Shown here: piece after piece, positions 1-5,923 of the stretch
Position numbering within the stretch: the first letter of the stretch is position 1
Layout of the letters: each line of letters opens with the position of its first letter
DNA from: an uncultured Oscillibacter sp.
Lineage (GTDB): Bacteria; Bacillota; Clostridia; Oscillospirales; Oscillospiraceae
Direction: 5' to 3'
Assembly: GCF_900546705.1 (NCBI RefSeq)
Contig: NZ_URDP01000062.1
Span: 1 to 5,951 of the forward strand
Length of the DNA stretch: 5,951 nt
Program-made: the position numbers and the translations under genes
The notes under the pieces: model-generated
Told to the model about the DNA's origin: nothing
The model's database searches: none
Seen by the model: the letters and a program-made list of their open reading frames with translations, nothing else

Positions 1-40
1 AGAGCTAACTGACTAATCAAAATCAGTTAGCTCTCTTTTT
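1..40 (+). terminator. Intrinsic terminator, rightward
   Basis: A perfect 12-bp inverted repeat (1-12 with 23-34, AGAGCTAACTGA and its complement) encloses a 10-base loop and is followed by CTTTTT (35-40). This is a textbook factor-independent terminator for a gene that runs rightward from beyond the left edge and so converges on guaA. The stem may extend past position 1, and if an A-run precedes it the hairpin could also stop leftward transcription from guaA; that cannot be seen here. Confidence 0.8.
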
Positions 41-57
41 ATGAATAATGAAAAAAT

Positions 58-75
58 GTTGCCAAATCGTTGCCA
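58..75. repeat. GTTGCCA direct repeats, 11 bp apart
   Basis: GTTGCCA occurs at 58-64 and again at 69-75, a spacing of 11 bp that puts both copies on the same face of the helix. Such short phased repeats next to a gene 3' end resemble arm-type binding sites of tyrosine integrases beside an attachment core. The repeats are directly visible; the integrase role is inference, and two copies of 7 bp are weak evidence alone. Confidence 0.45.
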
Positions 76-94
76 CGGAGGGTCTTAAACCCCT

Positions 95-127
95 AAAAAC
101 CCAGTTATATCAGGCTTTTCCGGGCTT
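95..127 (-). terminator. Weak candidate terminator after guaA
   Basis: On the minus strand, just after the guaA stop, AAGCCCGG (120-127) can pair with CTGGGTTT (97-104) with two G-U pairs around a 15-base loop, and the 3' arm runs into TTTTT (95-99). The stem is short and the loop large, so the fold is marginal. The stronger hairpin at 1-34 may be the real end of the transcript. Confidence 0.3.
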
Positions 128-133
128 CTGAAA

Positions 134-148
134 TCATTCCCACTCAAT
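134..148. other. Candidate attachment core in guaA 3' end
   Basis: These 15 bases encode the last residues I-E-W-E and the stop of GuaA. The 3' end of guaA is an established integration hotspot for genomic islands and integrative elements using tyrosine recombinases, which rebuild the gene end on insertion. Here composition changes sharply at this point (AT-rich 1-133 against the GC-rich gene) and phased GTTGCCA repeats lie outside it. Occupied-site status is inference; no integrase is visible in the window. Confidence 0.4.
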
Positions 149-1675
149 GGTTGCGGGGGGCTTGCTGGTGATGTCGTAAACGATGCGGTTGATGTGGGGC
201 ACCTCATTGACGATGCGCACGCTCACCCGATCCAGCACGTCGTAGGGGATGCGGGTCCAGTCGGCAGTCATAAAGTCGGTGGTGGTGACGGAGCGCAGGG
301 CCAGGGTATAGTCATAGGTCCGGCCGTCGCCCATGACGCCCACGGAGCGCATGTTGGTGAGCACCGCAAAGTACTGGTTCATGGTGCCCTCCAGCTTTGC
401 CTTGGCGATTTCATCCCGGAAGATGAAGTCTGCCAGGCGCAGGGTGTCCAGCTTGTCCTTGGTGATCTCACCGATGACCCGGATGGCAAGACCGGGGCCG
501 GGGAAGGGCTGGCGCATGACCAGATACTCCGGCAATCCCAGTTCGCGGCCCAGGCTGCGGACCTCGTCCTTGAAGAGCATCCGCAGCGGCTCGATGATCT
601 CCTTGAAGTCCACGTAGTCGGGCAGGCCGCCCACGTTGTGGTGGCTCTTGATGACGGCGGCGTTGCCGGCGCCGGACTCGATGACATCGGGATAGATGGT
701 GCCCTGGACCAGATAGTCTACCTGGCCGATCTTCTTGGCCTCCGCCTCAAAGACCCGGATGAACTCCTCACCGATGATCTTGCGCTTGCGCTCGGGATCG
801 CTGACGCCGGCCAGCTTGCTCAAAAACAGCTCTTCGGCGTTGGCCCGGACGAAGTTGATGTCCCACTTCTTGAAAGCGGCCTCCACCTCATCGCCCTCGT
901 TGAGGCGCATGAGGCCGTGGTCCACAAACACGCAGGTGAGCTGATTGCCTACGGCCTCGGCTACCAGAGCTGCGGCCACGGAGGAGTCCACGCCGCCGGA
1001 GAGGGCCAGCAGCACCTTGCCGTTGCCCACTTTTTCCCGGATGGCGGCAATGGCCGTCTCCTTGTAGTCGCCCATGGTCCAGTCGCCCTTGGCGCCGCAG
1101 ACCTCGTAGAGGAAGTTGCGGATCATGGCGGTGCCGTACTGGGTGTGGTTGACTTCCGGGTGGTACTGTACGCCGTAGAAGCCCCGGGCTTCGTCACAGA
1201 TGGCAACGTTGGGGCAGGCATCGGAGTGGGCTACCAGGGTGAAGCCCTCGGGCACCTTTTCCATGTAGTCGCCGTGGCTCATCCAGGTAATGCTCTCCTG
1301 GGGCAGGCCCTTGAAGAGCTTGCAGGAGGTGTCGAAGTAGGTGTCGGTCTTGCCGTACTCCCGGGCGGAGTCCTCGGTGGCGGCGACGACCTTGCCGCCC
1401 AGGTTGTGGGCCAGCAGCTGGCAGCCGTAGCAGATGCCCAGAATGGGCACGCCCAGATGGAACACGGCGGGGTCCGCCTGGGGGGACTTGGGATCGTACA
1501 CGCTGTTGGGGCCGCCGGTAAAGATGATGCCGATGGGGTTCATAGCCCGGATGGTATCCATGGGGGTGGTATAGGGCTTGACCTCGCAGTAAACGCCGCA
1601 CTCGCGGACCCGGCGGGCGATCAGCTGATTATACTGGCCGCCGAAGTCCAGCACGATAACGGTCTGGTGAGACAT
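134..1675 (-). CDS. guaA: GMP synthase (glutamine-hydrolysing)
   Basis: GuaA makes GMP from XMP, ATP and glutamine in the cytoplasm, the last step of guanine nucleotide synthesis. The 513-residue protein has the full, usual length. The N-terminal class I glutamine amidotransferase domain (about 1-195) shows the nucleophile Cys82 in GICYG and the His172/Glu174 pair in GVQYHPEV. The ATP-pyrophosphatase domain follows with the PP-loop SGGVDSS (226-232), and the C-terminal dimerisation domain contains QPFPGPGLAIR (389-399) and ends in the canonical TIEWE. The ATG start has AGGAGG at 1683-1688, seven bases upstream. The gene follows xpt after 106 bases with no clear promoter of its own, so it is probably cotranscribed with xpt, which supplies its substrate XMP. 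The intact C-terminus abuts a possible element junction. Identity is secure. Confidence 0.98.
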   Translation of the reverse strand: MSHQTVIVLDFGGQYNQLIARRVRECGVYCEVKPYTTPMDTIRAMNPIGIIFTGGPNSVYDPKSPQADPAVFHLGVPILGICYGCQLLAHNLGGKVVAATEDSAREYGKTDTYFDTSCKLFKGLPQESITWMSHGDYMEKVPEGFTLVAHSDACPNVAICDEARGFYGVQYHPEVNHTQYGTAMIRNFLYEVCGAKGDWTMGDYKETAIAAIREKVGNGKVLLALSGGVDSSVAAALVAEAVGNQLTCVFVDHGLMRLNEGDEVEAAFKKWDINFVRANAEELFLSKLAGVSDPERKRKIIGEEFIRVFEAEAKKIGQVDYLVQGTIYPDVIESGAGNAAVIKSHHNVGGLPDYVDFKEIIEPLRMLFKDEVRSLGRELGLPEYLVMRQPFPGPGLAIRVIGEITKDKLDTLRLADFIFRDEIAKAKLEGTMNQYFAVLTNMRSVGVMGDGRTYDYTLALRSVTTTDFMTADWTRIPYDVLDRVSVRIVNEVPHINRIVYDITSKPPATIEWE

Positions 1676-1718
1676 GTGGGTTCCTCCTTTATCAAAAGTG
1701 GCTGATGAACAATCCGCG

Positions 1719-1764
1719 CCGCCCGCTTCGCCGCGGTGAAGCCCGTGCGGAAGCAGGCGGGCGG
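1719..1764 (-). other. GC-rich stem-loop between xpt and guaA
   Basis: CCGCCCGC (1719-1726) is exactly complementary to 1757-1764, and the stem can be lengthened by pairing TTC (1727-1729) with GAA (1750-1752) across a 4-base bulge. Inside it lies an 18-base near-palindrome (1725-1742, one mismatch per arm). Two GAAGC copies (1738-1742 and 1750-1754) compete for the single GCTTC (1725-1729), so two exclusive folds are possible. No T-run follows on the minus strand, so it is not a plain terminator. It could set guaA expression relative to xpt or protect RNA ends; function unknown. Confidence 0.55.
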
Positions 1765-1781
1765 GAGACAGTACCCGCAGA

Positions 1782-2360
1782 TCAGTCCTCGTCCCGGAAA
1801 ACGATGTGGCCGGGCTCGGCGGACTCGATGATGGCCAGGGACTTGAGGTTCACGCCGGCGGCCCGCAGACGGTCACCGCCACCCTGGAAGCCCTTTTCCA
1901 CGGCACAGCCGATGCCCACCAGCGTAGCGCCGGCGGCGGTGACGATGTCGCACAGGCCCCGCATGGCCTCGCCGTTGGCCATGAAGTCGTCGATGATGAG
2001 AACCTTGTCGTCGGCGGAGAGCCACTCCTTGGAAACCAGCAGCGTGACCTTCTTTTTATAGGTGTAGGAGAAGATGTCGCTTTGATACAGGCCACCCTCG
2101 ATGTTGTCGCTCTTGGCCTTCTTGGCGAAGATCATGGGCTTTCCGAAATGCTGGGCCACGATGGCGGAAAGAGCGATGCCGCTGGCCTCGGCGGTGAGGA
2201 TCACGGTGACTTCATCCATGTTGAAATGCCGGCCAAACTCCTCGGCGATGTGGCTCATCAGCGCGGTATCAATGCGGTGGTTCAAAAAGCCGTCCACCTT
2301 GATGATGTTGCCGGGCAGCACCTTGCCCTCTTTGACAATGCGCTCTTTCAGTTCCTGCAT
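1782..2360 (-). CDS. xpt: Xanthine phosphoribosyltransferase
   Basis: Xpt converts xanthine and PRPP to XMP and pyrophosphate, salvaging the base for GMP synthesis. The start chosen here gives 192 residues beginning MQELKERI, close to the 194 of Bacillus subtilis Xpt, with matching blocks such as KVDGFLNHRID (21-31) and the PRPP-binding loop VLIIDDFMANGEA (120-132). The open frame continues 99 codons further upstream, but that part crosses the promoter and the mrp terminator and has no family similarity. The ATG at 2358-2360 is preceded by GAGGGGG about eight bases away, which settles the start. The next gene downstream is guaA, which uses the XMP produced. A type I phosphoribosyltransferase fold is clear; specificity for xanthine rests on the full-length resemblance to Xpt rather than to adenine or hypoxanthine enzymes. 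Confidence 0.93.
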   Translation of the reverse strand: MQELKERIVKEGKVLPGNIIKVDGFLNHRIDTALMSHIAEEFGRHFNMDEVTVILTAEASGIALSAIVAQHFGKPMIFAKKAKSDNIEGGLYQSDIFSYTYKKKVTLLVSKEWLSADDKVLIIDDFMANGEAMRGLCDIVTAAGATLVGIGCAVEKGFQGGGDRLRAAGVNLKSLAIIESAEPGHIVFRDED

Positions 2361-2426
2361 GTACAATATCCCCCTCAGTATTTGTTGTTTTTCTGTTTGA
2401 ACTCCGTTAAAACTTGACTTTGCATT

Positions 2427-2441
2427 ATTATCTCGAATAAT
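2427..2441. promoter_or_regulatory. Palindrome over xpt -10, candidate operator
   Basis: ATTATCTCGAATAAT is a nearly perfect odd-centred inverted repeat that covers the -10 hexamer of the xpt promoter. Position over the -10 is typical of a repressor site. Against the PurR PurBox consensus (AWWWCCGAACWWT) the best alignment shares only about 9 of 13 positions, so the regulator cannot be named. Confidence 0.35.
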
Positions 2442-2455
2442 CCGTGGATTTGCAA
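2427..2455 (-). promoter_or_regulatory. xpt-guaA promoter
   Basis: On the minus strand TTGCAA (2450-2455) and GATAAT (2427-2432) are separated by exactly 17 bp, with A/T-rich sequence upstream (T-runs at 2470-2481). The -10 matches sigma-A at 5 of 6 and the -35 at 4 of 6. Transcription would start near 2420, leaving a leader of about 60 bases, too short for a purine riboswitch plus expression platform. Confidence 0.6.
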
Positions 2456-2520
2456 CTGTTTTTCCCCACAAAAAGAAAAAACTCTCCCCGGAAGGTCTTG
2501 GCATGGCGGACAAAATGCGC

Positions 2521-2554
2521 GAAAGGCCGCGCTGTGGGCGAACACAGCGCGGCC
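2521..2554 (-). terminator. Terminator of mrp
   Basis: Five bases after the mrp stop codon a perfect 12-bp GC-rich inverted repeat (2543-2554 with 2525-2536; GGCCGCGCTGTG arm) surrounds a 6-base loop. On the minus strand it is followed by only TTT then CGCGCATTTT, so the T-tract is poor, though a T-rich run lies 40-50 bases further on (2470-2481). It separates mrp from the xpt promoter. Confidence 0.7.
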
Positions 2555-2559
2555 GGGGC

Positions 2560-3381
2560 TTATTTGTTTTCCAGCTTGTCAGCCGCAGCGTCCAGCCACT
2601 GGCCCTGGAAGGACTCAATGTCGCCCGCATCGGCCAGGGCGGCCAGTGCCGGGTCAATGGGCATCTCCGCCAGCACCGGCAGCTTGTGCCGCTGGGCGGC
2701 CTCGGCGGTCTTGCCCTCGCCGAAGAGGTAGATCTTCTTGCCGCAGTCCGGGCAGGTCACATAGCTCATGTTCTCCACCAGACCCAGAATGGGCACTTCC
2801 ATCATCTCCGCCATCTTCACGGCCTTTTCCACCACCATGCTCACCAGCTCCTGGGGAGAGGCCACCACGATGATGCCGTCCAGAGGAATGGACTGGAACA
2901 CGGAGAGGGACACGTCGCCGGTTCCGGGAGGCATGTCCACGAACAGATAGTCGCAGTTCCACAGCACGTCGGTCCAGAACTGCTGGACCACGCCGGAGAT
3001 GACGGGACCCCGCCAGATGACCGGGTCGGTCTCGTTGGGCAGCAGCAGATTGGTGGACATGACCTGGATGCCGGTGCGGGACTCCATGGGATAGAGACCC
3101 TGTTCGCTGCCCAGAGCCTGACCGTGGATGCCGAAGGCCTTGGGGATGGAGGGACCGGTGATGTCCGCGTCCAGCACGCCCACGGCATAGCCCCGGCGGC
3201 GCATGGTGACGGCCAGCTGGCTGGTGACCATGGACTTGCCCACGCCGCCCTTGCCGGAGACGATGCCGTATACCTTGCCGACTCTGGCGGCGGGATTGTG
3301 GTCTTTCAGGAGGGACTGAGGCTCCTGCCGCTCACCGCAGTTTTCACCGCAGGTGGAGCAATTGTGGGTACATTCGCTCAT
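2560..3381 (-). CDS. Mrp/NBP35-family Fe-S cluster carrier ATPase
   Basis: This is a 273-residue P-loop ATPase of the Mrp/ApbC/NBP35 family (MinD/ParA superfamily), cytoplasmic dimers that hold a labile 4Fe-4S cluster and deliver it to target apoproteins. The deviant Walker A GKGGVGKS sits at 43-50, switch I DADITGPS at 71-78 and switch II VDMPPGTGD at 148-156. The diagnostic cluster-binding CPDC motif (Cys210, Cys213) is present. The N-terminus has a compact cysteine group C4-x3-C8-x2-C11-x3-C15, reminiscent of the N-terminal ferredoxin-like motif of NBP35, and there is no DUF59/MIP18 domain such as many bacterial Mrp proteins carry. ATG start with AAAAGGAG at 3393-3400, eleven bases away, slightly long. 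It has its own promoter and terminator, so is probably expressed alone or by readthrough from the ATPase gene. Family is secure; client proteins are unknown. Confidence 0.93.
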   Translation of the reverse strand: MSECTHNCSTCGENCGERQEPQSLLKDHNPAARVGKVYGIVSGKGGVGKSMVTSQLAVTMRRRGYAVGVLDADITGPSIPKAFGIHGQALGSEQGLYPMESRTGIQVMSTNLLLPNETDPVIWRGPVISGVVQQFWTDVLWNCDYLFVDMPPGTGDVSLSVFQSIPLDGIIVVASPQELVSMVVEKAVKMAEMMEVPILGLVENMSYVTCPDCGKKIYLFGEGKTAEAAQRHKLPVLAEMPIDPALAALADAGDIESFQGQWLDAAADKLENK

Positions 3382-3438
3382 AAGTGTGTAATCTCCTTTT
3401 TCGCTTTCGCGTAGTTAATCTGCATACGGTACAGCTAT

Positions 3439-3466
3439 CTTATACCTGCCGCGGCGATGCCGTCAA
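3439..3466 (-). promoter_or_regulatory. mrp promoter inside ATPase gene end
   Basis: On the minus strand TTGACG (3461-3466) and TATAAG (3439-3444) are 16 bp apart, each matching the sigma-A consensus at 5 of 6. The -10 overlaps the stop codon of the upstream ATPase gene. Transcription would start near 3432, giving a leader of about 50 bases to the mrp start. Confidence 0.6.
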
Positions 3467-5677
3467 CCGCTGAACGGAAACTTCCCCGTCTCCGGCAAAA
3501 AATTCCGCTTCCCGGCTGTGGCAGGTGAACAGCAGGATCTGCCGCTTTTTGGCCTCTTCCTTTAAATAGGCCAGCGCAGCGGCGCAGCGGTCGTCATCAA
3601 AGGCAGAAAGCGCGTCGTCCAGAACCAGGGGGGGAGCCTCTTCTTCGGGAAGCACCAGGTCGCAGATGGCCAGGCGAACGGCCAGGTAGAGCTGGTCCGC
3701 CGTCCCGACGGAGAGAAAGCCGGCGCGCCGGTAGAGCTGGTCGCCGTCGGCCTGGGTGGAGAGATGGAAGTCCCGGTCCAGCACCACGCCGGTGTAGCGT
3801 CCGCCGGTAAGCGCATGAAAGATCTCCGCGGCCCGGCGTCCCAGAGCCGGGGAAAAACGCCCCTGCAGCTCCGTACTGGCAGTTTCCAGGGCGCCCAGGG
3901 CCTCCTCCAGGGCGGCATACTCCTCCTCCAGTGCCTCCCGCCGGGCGGTAAGGGTGCGGATCTGGCTTTCCAGAACCACCGGATCGCCGGAGGCCTGGAG
4001 CCTGCCGGAGAGCTGATCGGCAGCGGAGCGGGCATCGGCCAGGGTGCGCTGCACCCCGGCCAGCTCCTGCCGGATGGTATCCCGCTCCCGGGTGGGGCGA
4101 GCGGAGGAGGCGGCGGAACCGGACGTGCCGCCCTGCTGGGTCAGCACGTCCCGCCGCAGGGCGGCTTCCCGGGCGGCGGTCTCCGCCTCGCTGAGCTCCC
4201 GCCGGCGCTGGGCACACCGTCGCAGCAGGGCATCGGCGGTGGGAATATCAAAGGCGGCGGGGGCAAAGCGCCGCACCTCCAGCAAAATCCCCTGTTCGTT
4301 GGAACTGAGAGAGGTGTACAGGGCATCGGCGGTGGCCGATTTGCTCCGCAGGGTTTCCTGCGCCTCGTCCCGGGCCCGGCACAGGGCGTAATACGTATCT
4401 GCCATGTGGTCGATTTCGGCCCGGTCAGCCGTGCCGTAGCGCTTGGTCAGAGCAGTCAGCCGTGCCTTGCGGCGGGCGGACCGGACGAGCCCCCATGCGC
4501 CGCAGACGGTGAGGACCACAATGGCGGCGGCAAGGCCCAGAGCGGGGAGAAGCCCCAGGCGTCCCTGACCGAGCCAGCCGGCGCCCCCTGCGGCAGCACA
4601 GCCCGCTATCCCCAGTACCGCGGCACCTGTATAGGAGGGGCGGCCCTCCGGCGGGTGGGTCATCTCCCGGGATACCTGCTCAATGGTCTGCCCGGCAAAA
4701 AGGTTCCCGGCAACGGCGTCCTCCGCCCGCAGTACGGCCTTCATGGCCTCGTCCCGTTCGTCCCGAGCCTTGTCCAGACTTTTGCGGACGGTTTCCAGAT
4801 TGACAATGGCGCCCCGCAGCCGGGCAATGACGTCGTTGCCCGGAATGCGGTCCGCCTCCAGCTGCCGGCGCAGCGCCTCCGCCTGGTTCTCCAGCGTGTC
4901 GGCCTGCCGGCGCAGCTGCTCCAGGGACTGAGAACGCTGAACTGCCTCCCAGCGGTCCCAGCCGTTCAGCTCTTCGGTCAGAGCAGCCTCTCTGGCATGC
5001 AGCTCCTCCGCCTGGGTGCGCAGCTGTTCCAGCTGCCGGGCCAGCGCGCGTCCAGCCTCCAGATGCTCCTTCAGTTCCGTCAGCTGAGCTTCCAGCTCTG
5101 GAATTTGACCGGACTTGTTGCGGCGGCGCCGGTTGAGCTGCTTTTTCAACGCGGCGGATGCCTCGGAAAATGTAACGTCCTCCTCTCCAGAGGAGAGCAG
5201 TGCGGCAACGCGCCGCTCCAGCTCCGCGTCCTGGGTGACCAGGAGTCCCGACTGGCGGATGAAGGCGCTGCGCTCGTAGACCTCCCGGGTCACGCCAAGC
5301 AGTGTCTCTCCGCAATTTTGCCCGGTCAGCCCGGCAACGGCGTCGCCGGTACCGGTATAGAGCGCCCGAAATTCCCCCATGGGCGTGCCCTGGCGGCGGG
5401 TGGCCCGCATCAGCGTAATATCCCGCCCGTTCCAGCGGCAGTCAATGCGCCCGGCCATGGGAGCACCGGACCAGGGGGCATAGCGGTTTTTATCCGCCAG
5501 TGTCTCGGCCCGGTCTCGCTCCCGGCTGTTGATCCCGTAAAGCATGGCCAGAAGAAAGGCACACCAGGTGGATTTCCCGGTTTCATTGGGGGCCTGCAGA
5601 ATGTTCAGCCCCGGCCGAAGCTCCATGGTTTCGTTTTCAAGCCGCCCGAAAGAAGCGGCACAGCGGTGAATCAGCAA
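3440..5677 (-). CDS. YhaN/SMC-like coiled-coil ATPase with transmembrane hairpin
   Basis: A 745-residue ABC-type ATPase of the SMC/Rad50/RecF kind, closest in layout to YhaN. The N-terminal half-domain carries Walker A APNETGKST (29-37, Ala in place of the first Gly) and a Q-loop near SAFIRQ (137-142). Charged coiled coils occupy about 190-325 and 405-605. Between them, instead of a zinc hook, lie two hydrophobic segments (about 350-370 and 374-398) that look like a transmembrane hairpin. The C-terminal half has the signature LSVGTADQ (655-662), Walker B PLVLDDALSAFDDD (683-696) and the switch His720 in TCHSRE. It starts with TTG at 5675-5677, supported by AGGAGG six bases upstream; the next Met is residue 18, inside the ATPase fold. 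YhaN normally sits beside a YhaO/SbcD-like nuclease; none is adjacent here and a promoter lies directly upstream. A role in DNA metabolism is a family guess. It is shorter than Bacillus YhaN (about 960). Confidence 0.85.
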   Translation of the reverse strand: MLIHRCAASFGRLENETMELRPGLNILQAPNETGKSTWCAFLLAMLYGINSRERDRAETLADKNRYAPWSGAPMAGRIDCRWNGRDITLMRATRRQGTPMGEFRALYTGTGDAVAGLTGQNCGETLLGVTREVYERSAFIRQSGLLVTQDAELERRVAALLSSGEEDVTFSEASAALKKQLNRRRRNKSGQIPELEAQLTELKEHLEAGRALARQLEQLRTQAEELHAREAALTEELNGWDRWEAVQRSQSLEQLRRQADTLENQAEALRRQLEADRIPGNDVIARLRGAIVNLETVRKSLDKARDERDEAMKAVLRAEDAVAGNLFAGQTIEQVSREMTHPPEGRPSYTGAAVLGIAGCAAAGGAGWLGQGRLGLLPALGLAAAIVVLTVCGAWGLVRSARRKARLTALTKRYGTADRAEIDHMADTYYALCRARDEAQETLRSKSATADALYTSLSSNEQGILLEVRRFAPAAFDIPTADALLRRCAQRRRELSEAETAAREAALRRDVLTQQGGTSGSAASSARPTRERDTIRQELAGVQRTLADARSAADQLSGRLQASGDPVVLESQIRTLTARREALEEEYAALEEALGALETASTELQGRFSPALGRRAAEIFHALTGGRYTGVVLDRDFHLSTQADGDQLYRRAGFLSVGTADQLYLAVRLAICDLVLPEEEAPPLVLDDALSAFDDDRCAAALAYLKEEAKKRQILLFTCHSREAEFFAGDGEVSVQRLTASPRQV

Positions 5678-5682
5678 AGAAT

Positions 5683-5689
5683 CCCTCCT
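5683..5689 (-). promoter_or_regulatory. RBS deciding the TTG start
   Basis: AGGAGGG on the minus strand lies six bases before TTG at 5675-5677 when measured from AGGAGG (5684-5689). No in-frame ATG is available until residue 18, which lacks a comparable site, so the TTG is the likely initiation codon. Confidence 0.8.
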
Positions 5690-5719
5690 ATATGGGAATA
5701 ACCATTCGTGATGTAGGAC

Positions 5720-5749
5720 ATTATAACACTGCTGCCCCGGGTTTGCCCA
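5720..5749 (-). promoter_or_regulatory. Promoter of the YhaN-like ATPase gene
   Basis: A perfect TATAAT (5720-5725) on the minus strand is preceded by TGT, an extended -10, and by TGGGCA (5744-5749, 4 of 6) at 18 bp. Start near 5713 gives a leader of about 36 bases containing the AGGAGG site. Confidence 0.6.
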
Positions 5750-5771
5750 GAGGATTTCTATATTATATAGT
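5743..5771 (+). promoter_or_regulatory. Possible upstream rightward promoter
   Basis: TTGCCC (5743-5748) and TATAGT (5766-5771) are spaced 17 bp. The hexamers match sigma-A at 4 and 5 of 6. It would fire away from the ATPase gene and its -35 overlaps that gene's leftward -35. AT-rich context makes chance matches easy. Confidence 0.3.
5758..5770. repeat. Perfect AT palindrome CTATATTATATAG
   Basis: A 6+1+6 perfect inverted repeat in the middle of the divergent intergenic region, about 33 bp upstream of the ATPase -10. It could be a regulator site or a second -10 (it contains TATAAT on the minus strand without a matching -35). Confidence 0.4.
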
Positions 5772-5840
5772 GTAGCAACGGCGAATCCGGACGATATAAG
5801 TGAAAAAGAAGCCGGATATTAAAAAACTTGAAAAAAGTAG

Positions 5841-5869
5841 TTGACAAAAGGAGGGGGGTATGGTAATCT
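5841..5869 (+). promoter_or_regulatory. Rightward promoter P1
   Basis: Consensus TTGACA (5841-5846), 17 bp, then TAATCT (5864-5869) preceded by TGG, an extended -10. An A-rich tract (5820-5836) upstream resembles an UP element. The start would be near 5876. Paired with P2, this is the pattern of rRNA or other strongly expressed operons. Confidence 0.65.
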
Positions 5870-5876
5870 AATCAAG

Positions 5877-5903
5877 CTGTCGCCGCGGTGAGCACTGCGG
5901 CAG
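5877..5903 (+). other. Leader hairpin between P1 and P2
   Basis: In the P1 transcript 5883-5889 pairs with 5894-5900 (seven pairs, one G-U) around a GAGC loop, and three more pairs (5877-5879 with 5901-5903) form below a 3-base bulge. No T-run follows, so it is not a terminator. Confidence 0.4.
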
Positions 5904-5923
5904 AGAGGAAATGAAAAAAGTAC

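Noticed and set aside
194..1705. 503-codon open frame antisense to guaA on the plus strand
   Set aside because: It is a shadow of a GC-rich gene. The translation is low-complexity, rich in G, A, V, H and D, resembles no family, and lies opposite a fully conserved GuaA.
1728..1739. TCGCCGCGGTGA shared with 5880-5891
   Set aside because: Twelve bases of GC-rich sequence in two unrelated hairpins; no flanking similarity, so probably chance.
2361..2657. N-terminal extension of Xpt by 99 residues
   Set aside because: The extension reads through the xpt promoter, the mrp terminator and the mrp gene end; the ATG at 2358-2360 has a good RBS and gives the family length.
2503..3414. 303-codon open frame antisense to mrp
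   Set aside because: It begins inside the intergenic hairpin area, has His/Gly-rich low-complexity sequence and overlaps a secure Mrp gene.
3764..5701. 645-codon open frame antisense to the ATPase gene
   Set aside because: Same codon-bias effect; composition is Gly/Pro/Gln-rich with no motifs, while the opposite strand carries all ABC ATPase motifs.
5785..5817. ATCCGG / CCGGAT inverted repeat with a 21-base loop
   Set aside because: Only six base pairs with a long loop; expected by chance at this length.
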